A stretch of DNA of 64,000 nt from Aplysia californica (lineage: Eukaryota > Mollusca > Gastropoda > Aplysiida > Aplysiidae), in NCBI RefSeq assembly GCF_000002075.1, contig NW_004797330.1, forward strand, positions 683,456 through 747,455, read 5' to 3'. Below, piece after piece: positions 57,801 to 64,000 of this stretch (position 1 is the first letter of the stretch; every line of letters starts with the position of its first letter). The notes under the pieces are model-generated. The model searched no databases and had not been told where the DNA came from. It saw nothing but the letters and a program-made list of their open reading frames with translations. A program made the translations under genes and the position numbers.

Positions 57801-60800
57801 ACATAATTGTCGGAACCTGAGTCGAAATGCGAATACGAAAAAGGACGACGACCTAAATTATCTACTTTCAGTTTCGTGCTCGAGCGGCCATTTTGAATTT
57901 CGTTTGTTGACTAATTCAATTGCTCAGATCATGTGGATCAAGTCCGACTCACTTGTTCTAATAGAATCTAGATCTAGATCATTATAGACCTCAATGGAGG
58001 ATTCATATTCCAATTCTATTGTGTCAAACCCTATCATAGGTTGTGCTGTAATATTAATGTTGGTAAAAAGCATTTCATCAGGTGCGTGAATTATTTATTT
58101 AGACTCGGCTGAGTCCCTCTGTCCGGAATCGGGTGCGGATTTCTAGTTCAAGGCCTATTCCTATTCACTTGTTCTACAAGATCTAGATCTAGATCTAGAT
58201 ATATTTAGATTTCTAGATCTATATGGAGGATTCTCTTGTGTTATTGTATCAAACCCTATTATAGCAATGAAGATGTAGGCCATATAATTATGCCATATTA
58301 TGCTCCTTGTTTGTTTTGGAGTGTGGTTTTTAATTTTTAATTTTTTAAATATTTTATTTTGGACTTGTGCTGGCCTTTTTACATGAGGCCTGTTGCAGGT
58401 TCTTTTTTGGGGCAGGCCTAGGGATAGGGTTAGAGTTAGGTCTCTTCTTTATTGTGTTTGTTGGGGTTGTCGCTCGTTACTCGGAAGTCCTTCCTTATGA
58501 CACCCACAAAATTGTCAAAAGCTCTTATGGGAGGGGGGCGGGGTGGCAAAATTTTCAGACAATCTGGTTGAGGCTCACATGCAGGTCTAGGCAACCTTGC
58601 TTTAGAGAACGAACAAAGACTCGTCGGGGGGGGGGGGGGGCTTGTCCAGAAACAGTTGCAAATAATTTCCTAACTGCGACTTCTTGTTGTTTTGTGGGGG
58701 GGGGGGGGGGGGGGTGTCCCTATATATGATACATTGTCTTTCTTTCATTCAGAAAAGAAATAATTTGTGCATTTCTTTACATTATGTCCCATGAGCTTTT
58801 TCTCAAACCAAACTAAACTATAGTAAAAAGACAACACCATTACTAATTGTGGAATGTTTTGTTGTTTTTTTTGTTTTTTTCAGATGACTACGACGCTTAC
58901 ATCATAGTGTCTTTCATGAGTGCTACGCTGGTTCTCTCTATCGGAGAAACTGTTGAGGAAGTCACAGACTCAGGTTTCCTGGGTACCACCCCCACAATTT
59001 CTAGTTCTCAGCTAGGAGATGATGCCTTGGTGCAGGTCAGTGAAAAGGCCACAGCTGTAGGGACTAGACCTTGTGTTATCATTCTAACTCTGAGTAAATT
59101 TCAAAGTAGATCATTTGATTTACTTGTTCACTTTGTAAAATATATTAACAGAACTGGGCTTTATTGATATTGCCATGAATAATCTTAAAACTTGCAGAGG
59201 CAACATGATATTGAGAGAGGAGCCTTTTTTAAAAATTCCAAATCCAAGAATCTGCTCTTTGCTCCTTTGTTTTCTTATTCCTTGTGTCCTTAATTAAGAT
59301 ATTTGTATTCTAAAAATGTTGCTTCAGAATTGGATTTCGTAAATCCACATTTTTACTTCCTTGAAAGTATAATGTTACCAAAACCTGTAAACAAATTAGA
59401 TATTAATAGATATGAATTTAAAAATCTAATGATAGCTTGTGGTTGGTATCAAATTAAAATAGAAATGATTTGTCTTTTGCTAGGTTTTTGTAACCTTTTT
59501 TCTTCGTTATGTACAGTTGAAATAGATGTGATTATACGTATATACTGATATCACAATAATTTTACTGTCAGATTTATCCTGAGGGGATCCGTCATATTCG
59601 ATCAGACAAGCGTGTGAACGAATGGAAGACCCCTGGAAAGAAGACGATCGTAAAGTGTGCTGTGAACCAGAGACAAGTGGTCATTGCCCTCAGTGATGGT
59701 GAACTGGTTTACTTTGAGATGGACCCTGTAAGTACCTTCAATCATCTAACCTGTAGCTCTCTATCTTGCTCTTTGGTTACTTTTCTACTTGCCCTGTTGA
59801 GGTTCTAGTATCATGGATTTGTAATTTTTTAGAGTTTACAAATTAATCTTCTTCCAGTTCCAGAACATTTGCCAGTCACATTCTGAACGGGCAGGTAACA
59901 CAGGCTTTCACATTTTTCTTTTACACAGGTTCTTTGATACTAATCTGAACAATAAACTTTTCTTCCTTCAGTTTATTGGATTATTTGTACTTACAAAAAC
60001 CAAAATGATTTCTTCCCCCCCCCTTTAGACTGGCCAATTGAATGAGTACACAGAGAGGAAGAGCATGACCAGTGCTGTGGTGTGCATGGCTTTGGGGCGT
60101 GTACCTGCTGGGGAGCTGCGGTCTCGGTTTTTGGCTGTTGGCTTATCTGACAACACAGTGAGAATCATCTCTCTGGATCCCAATGTGAGTTGCTTCAGCA
60201 AAATAATGTGTGTTTGTGTCCAGCCGATATCATTTTGTCTATAGTCGCTCAAGTTTTTATTATTTATTCAGAGTGGATGAAAGATGTCGTTCGTGTTGAA
60301 TATTCTAAAACATATATGACTGATTTTCCTGATACTAGATATTTATATGATTTTATTGGTTGGGCTAATTTATGGAGAACTTGCTGGGTACCCCGTTTGA
60401 TGAACGGACTCAAAAGAATCGATGGTCAAGTCATTTTGGGATCAGTGTGCGCTGCATGTGAACGTAAGCCTCGCTTGTTTACAATGGCGTCTTACAAGAC
60501 AGGCTTTCTCAAGATTAGGGCAAAACGGAACTAACGAAAAACTGAAAATTACTCGACAGTGACTTCATACTCCTTAATATAACTGTACACCCTTTAAATG
60601 ATTCTGGACCACTGTTAATTTTTTTTTTCAAATTCATTGGTTAAGTTGTTCGAAAGTCTTAGTCAACCTAAGTGACGCACTTGAACAAATATAATGTAGA
60701 TAAGATCCGCCGCCTGCACTTCAGTACAAGTCCACATTTCTATTGATATCCTGTCTAATTGACATTGCACTATTATTGTCTATCTTTGGTCGCAGGACTG

Positions 60801-62917
60801 TTTATCACCACTGAGTATGCAGGCTCTCCCAGCCCCACCAGAATCTTTGTGTATCATAGAGATGGGAGGCACTGAGGCGAAGGAGGAATCTGGCGAGGCG
60901 GGAACTGCTGGAGGCATATATCTGAATATTGGTCTACAGGTAGTGTTTTCTGTGTACATAGTGAAATGTTTGGCTGTCAGTAGAATGGAAATATGTGAAT
61001 GATAGCGTTAAGACTGCCTGACAGGGACTGAAAATGTACATGGAATAAGTGGTCTGGCCAGCAATTCTTGAGGTCATATGAGTGTTTTGTTGAAAAGTGT
61101 TTTACAATGTATCATTTTGTTAAGTTATAAAGGGCAAGCTAGTCTTAAATATTTGAAGATATGACTGTGTGAAGACTTTCCCATTGTTGTTTAAGGCTTA
61201 GAGGTCATTGAATATCTGATAAATTTTATGTTTGTGGAGACGATGAAAAGAGTTAAACTATATGTACATAACACATCATATTTAAGTCACAGCTCTAATT
61301 TTCATTTATAATTTTGGAAGAGTAACATTTGATTGTCCCTTCTTAGTTACAGGTGCATATGTGTCTATTGTGTTCAGTGTACTACAGTAATGGCTTCAGT
61401 TGGAAGAACACCACTCTCCATAGCTAACCTTGAACAACAGTCTACCACCGTATAAAACAATGTAAATGTGCGTTCAGGTATTTATCTTTCTTTTTGCGCA
61501 GTGGGTAGCTTGTAACATTGCTCTATCCCAAAATGCAACATCTGGCCTATGACTGTGATATCTTTCCAGGTATTTATTCATGTATTTTTTGGTCTGATTT
61601 CAGAATGGTGTGTTGCTGCGTACTGTGCTGGACACAGTGACAGGTGACTTGTCAGATACCCGCACCAGGTACCTGGGCTCCAGGGCTGTCAAGCTTTTCA
61701 GAATCTCTATGCAAGGTTCAGAGGCTGTAAGTTGCACTCACATCTGTTCTTTATTTTATTTTTTAAGTTTTAATGAGTTTCTCAATTGATAAAAATTCAT
61801 CCAAAATGTGTAAGTACTGGTTTGGAAAGTAAAAGTTCCTATTCTGCATTCCCTTGAAAATCAAACTCTGGGCTCTTTAAAGGAAAGTGTGTCTGGTTAG
61901 GAATGATTATGTAATCAGGTTATTCAGGGAAGGTATATTTGTTCTTTATTTGTCCTTAGCTTTTGAGCTTGGCATTATTCTTGGAAATTTAAAATAGTCA
62001 CTTTTAAGTAAAATATAGAATGTATTCACTTTGCGCTTTTCACAGTCCTGTTTCTGTTGTTTATTAATTACTTAATGAGACAGGTGACTGAACGTGATTA
62101 CAAATTTTCTCTGAGCCCTTTCCTTACGAATGAATATACTTATGGCCTGGATAAAAATGATTCATTTCTGTGGGTGTTAAATCTTATCTACCAGAAATAC
62201 TTTCATGGATTTTCCTGTACAGCCAGAATTAAATCTGTACTGTCATTTGAAAGTTGTATGAATTTTTATATCATAAACGAATGGATTCAGATATATCTCG
62301 TCCACCAAACCAAAAAATTAACAATGGGCAACATGAAGGAAGCATAGAGAGTGAGAATAGATGCAGAAAAGCAGCTGTAACAATTCTGAGTGGGAAAGAG
62401 ACTCTGACACTAGATCTAAATTTGTTGGTGATACAACACCGTTACAATTAGAAAAATACACATTCAAGTTTCGAATTCTCACAAAGAAAGGAAGTGTAAA
62501 CATGTATTTGGGGGACTGAATGGAAATGTGTATTAAATTAGGGGACATGAAAATGACACGCTCTGTGTCATTCTGGCAGATGGGGGTAAACAGAAACGAC
62601 CCAGAGCATGTTGTTCTGGTTGATAGGAGTAAGAAGTTTTAGGCAGAGAAAAATAATGTTTTGATTGACAATACCATCTTGCTAGAGTGAACAGTCATGG
62701 TGACAGCATTCAGTTGTACTGATGTAATTAACTCTGTTTATAAATATATTTTTCTTTTTCAGGTGTTAGCCATGTCTAGTCGCACGTGGCTGAGTTACAC
62801 TTATCAAAGCCGATTCCACCTGACCCCTCTCTCCTATGAAACACTTGAGTATGCATCTGGATTCGCTTCCGAGCAGTGTCCTGAGGGCATTGTCGCCATC
62901 TCAACAAATACTCTGAG
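48841..62917 (+). CDS. SF3B3: Splicing factor 3B subunit 3 (SF3b130/SAP130), 3' end beyond window
   Basis: Seventeen coding exons with GT-AG introns: 48841-49066, 49319-49489, 50849-51021, 51322-51463, 51908-52020, 52662-52724, 53436-53510, 54321-54424, 55109-55274, 55872-55967, 56279-56351, 58884-59035, 59572-59727, 60029-60184, 60796-60939, 61604-61726 and 62763-62917. They give 2288 nt, about 762 of roughly 1217 residues, with all phases consistent. The protein is very close to human SF3B3 throughout. Examples are NLTLQR at the start, [48 protein letters not shown](T)[32 protein letters not shown] and [17 protein letters not shown] at the last exon. The family is a DDB1-like triple beta-propeller protein. 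In the nucleus it is a core part of SF3b in the U2 snRNP and supports branch-point recognition; it is also found in SAGA-type complexes. The last visible exon ends in phase 2. No damage to the frame is seen. Confidence 0.97.
49490..50848. other. SF3B3 second visible intron
   Basis: This 1.36-kb intron has a more GC-rich central patch (about 49600-50230) where phrases such as CTCGTTGGA and CTCGTTGAA recur (49606, 49633, 50109, 50180, 50212). This suggests an old repeat insertion. Its edges are not clear. Confidence 0.4.
52024..52093 (-). mobile_element. Very short SINE-tail insertion with 13-bp target duplication
   Basis: AGTATTTGTCTAT occurs at 52024-52036 and 52081-52093. The 44 bases between them are a SINE 3' tail truncated within the hairpin loop (GGCGCTCGCAACTGCAT). 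The left duplication starts four bases into the intron after the exon ending at 52020. Confidence 0.75.
52118..52247. mobile_element. Short pogo/Tigger-type MITE in an SF3B3 intron
   Basis: The left end TACAGTTGAACCTAC and the right end GACAGTTTCGGCTGTA (inverted: TACAGCCGAAACTGTC) form imperfect inverted termini bounded by TA. Length about 130 bp. The left end matches that of the element at 63253-63951. Confidence 0.6.
52796..53189 (+). mobile_element. tRNA-derived SINE, best-preserved copy, in an SF3B3 intron
   Basis: It starts GGGGGCTCTCGTGGCC. It has an A-box-like TGGCCTAGAGG (about 52808) and a perfect B box GGTTCGAATCC (about 52850), then the family body. It ends in a hairpin (about 53143-53172) and CATAAAAACACTTACC, followed by an A-rich tail. 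It lies in the same orientation as SF3B3. Confidence 0.93.
56352..58883. other. Largest SF3B3 intron, with a GC-rich hairpin-bearing insertion
   Basis: Within AT-rich intron, the stretch at about 57600-58720 is more GC-rich. It contains GACCCGACCC repeats, GTCGGCAC...GTGCCGAC (57762-57787), the perfect palindrome at 57796-57815 (TTCCGACA...TGTCGGAA), two GATCTA tracts (57966-57980 and 58178-58220) and two long G runs. It looks like one or more inserted repeats. Termini were not identified. Confidence 0.45.
58626..58712 (+). repeat. Two poly-G runs
   Basis: Runs of 15 and about 19 consecutive G's at about 58626-58640 and 58696-58714. Similar to the poly-G at 8386-8404. Such runs are prone to length error in assemblies. 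Confidence 0.9.
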
Positions 62918-63252
62918 GTGTGTTTTTGTGCAGCAAAAGGCTTGAATTTATGAATTTGTTGTCACATTTGTAATGATTTGTTAGGATTGAATTGTATATT
63001 CATAGAATTTTGGCAATAGCTCAGGATGTACAAAGGAATTGATTTAAGTTCAAAGTTGATTTAATTCTTATGAATCTTCCCTGTTGCGTCATGGATCTTT
63101 GCTTTACTCCTCTGCAGTCGAATGATGAACATTCTTTCTCTCATCTGATGTGTGTATGGAGATACCCTACGGTACTCTTTTCTGACTGACTGCACTGAAG
63201 TCGCTGTTTTAGGTGTCTGGAATTTGTAGACGTGGAATGCTATTAACTTGAC
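62918..63252. other. Start of the last visible SF3B3 intron
   Basis: AT-rich intron. Nothing was recognised before the pogo-type MITE. Confidence 0.4.
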
Positions 63253-63951
63253 TACAGTTGAACCTGCCCTGACAGCCACTTTCCATTCCCCTCCCCTTGC
63301 GTTTTTTCTAAATTTAACTGTGTAAAACGGCCACCTGTCCGCCGTGGCAACCATATTTAAACACACAACCCCTATCACACCAGGCAATAACACCTGTCTT
63401 AGACAGCCACCTTGTTGACTCCATTACGTTCTGTCATATATCATGCATTGGCCCCTAGCGTTGTGGGCGAGCCGTCATAATCCAATCACCTGTCGTTGTT
63501 AGTCCCTCCGACCAATCATGTTGCGCAGGCCCCTCCCACTATTGACCAAAAGCTACCAATTTTCAGCTCCTGGTTAGCATGTGATCCCGCATAACCCTTA
63601 AGTCACGCCGGGAACTCGTACACAAATTAGTGAGATGAGTGGTCACTGTTTCCCCAGTCTGTAACAAAGTAACAATGGACGTCACCATGAACTTGTGACA
63701 GAAACATCGCATTGTTCTCCAAGTGGTGGCGACCCATGTGTTTGTTTTAACATAGCACTCGGTCTTCCTCATCTGATACATTTAGTTTTATTGTCACCCT
63801 TGCGCAAAATCAGCAACAAAATACAAACTAACAACAAAAACCACAGCAAAGCTGCTACTTTCGATTGGGACCTCAGTAAGACGGCCACCTCTCTTATACG
63901 GCCACTTTTCTCCTTGACAATGGGTGGCCGTCTTACACAGGTTTGACTGTA
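63253..63951. mobile_element. pogo/Tigger-type non-autonomous element in an SF3B3 intron
   Basis: Left end TACAGTTGAACCTG and right end CAGGTTTGACTGTA, inverted and bounded by TA. Repeated AGCCACC / GGCCACC and CTTA(G/C)AC(A/G) phrases occur near both ends. The 699-bp interior is GC-richer than the intron and has no transposase frame. Confidence 0.8.
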
Positions 63952-64000
63952 TTTAAAAGGGGGGGAGGCTTGGAAGTTTTATAGATTGTAGTCTGCAGTG

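Noticed and set aside
60190-60534. A 114-codon plus-strand frame in an SF3B3 intron
   Set aside because: It overlaps the exon donor at 60184-60190, lies inside an intron, and its sequence resembles no family I know. SF3B3 exons join correctly without it.
63061-63393. Minus-strand frame in the last SF3B3 intron
   Set aside because: It overlaps the end of the pogo-type MITE and has no transposase or other protein motif.

Overview
The window is animal nuclear DNA, most likely from a mollusc and probably a gastropod. It has spliced genes with GT-AG introns, an AT-rich background, long (GA)n and (CA)n arrays, a tRNA-headed SINE in several copies, an L2-like LINE, pogo/Tigger and piggyBac-like elements, and many short inverted-repeat elements. 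The species assignment is an inference from protein similarity and repeat style. No operon, CRISPR array, free-standing tRNA or rRNA gene was seen.

Three host genes are supported. (1) A single-exon large Maf bZIP transcription factor lies on the minus strand (5448-6653), with a TATA box, a CRE-like site and an inverted CCAAT box upstream. (2) ZC3H3, a nuclear CCCH zinc-finger protein of mRNA 3'-end processing and export, lies on the minus strand in eight coding exons (16534-33619). The exons join with consistent phase into about 1119 codons with five CCCH fingers. (3) SF3B3, a core subunit of the U2 snRNP SF3b complex, lies on the plus strand. Seventeen coding exons (48841-62917) cover about 762 of roughly 1217 residues, and the gene runs off the right edge. 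The Maf-ZC3H3 pair has the same order and orientation as human MAFA-ZC3H3, as I remember that locus.

Layout: 1-5447 is the AT-rich downstream flank of Maf. 7.1-16.5 kb is intergenic, with SINE pieces and microsatellites. ZC3H3 introns hold a SINE, a pogo-type MITE (25.0-25.9 kb), TTAA-flanked piggyBac-like MITEs, and an L2-like LINE interrupted by a Tigger element that itself carries a SINE (28.8-31.7 kb). 34.8-48.7 kb is a dense island of nested elements between the divergently transcribed ZC3H3 and SF3B3.

Many island elements have exact 8-9 bp target duplications and ends reading GGG or GGCC at one side and CACTTCG at the other. I read them as non-autonomous, Mutator-like (MULE) families, which is an inference. 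Two interrupt a decayed pogo-type transposase gene. The most unusual structure is a set of three elements with the same termini and layout but a different subterminal palindrome in each, one nested inside another. A 218-base assembly gap sits at the centre of another nested insertion.
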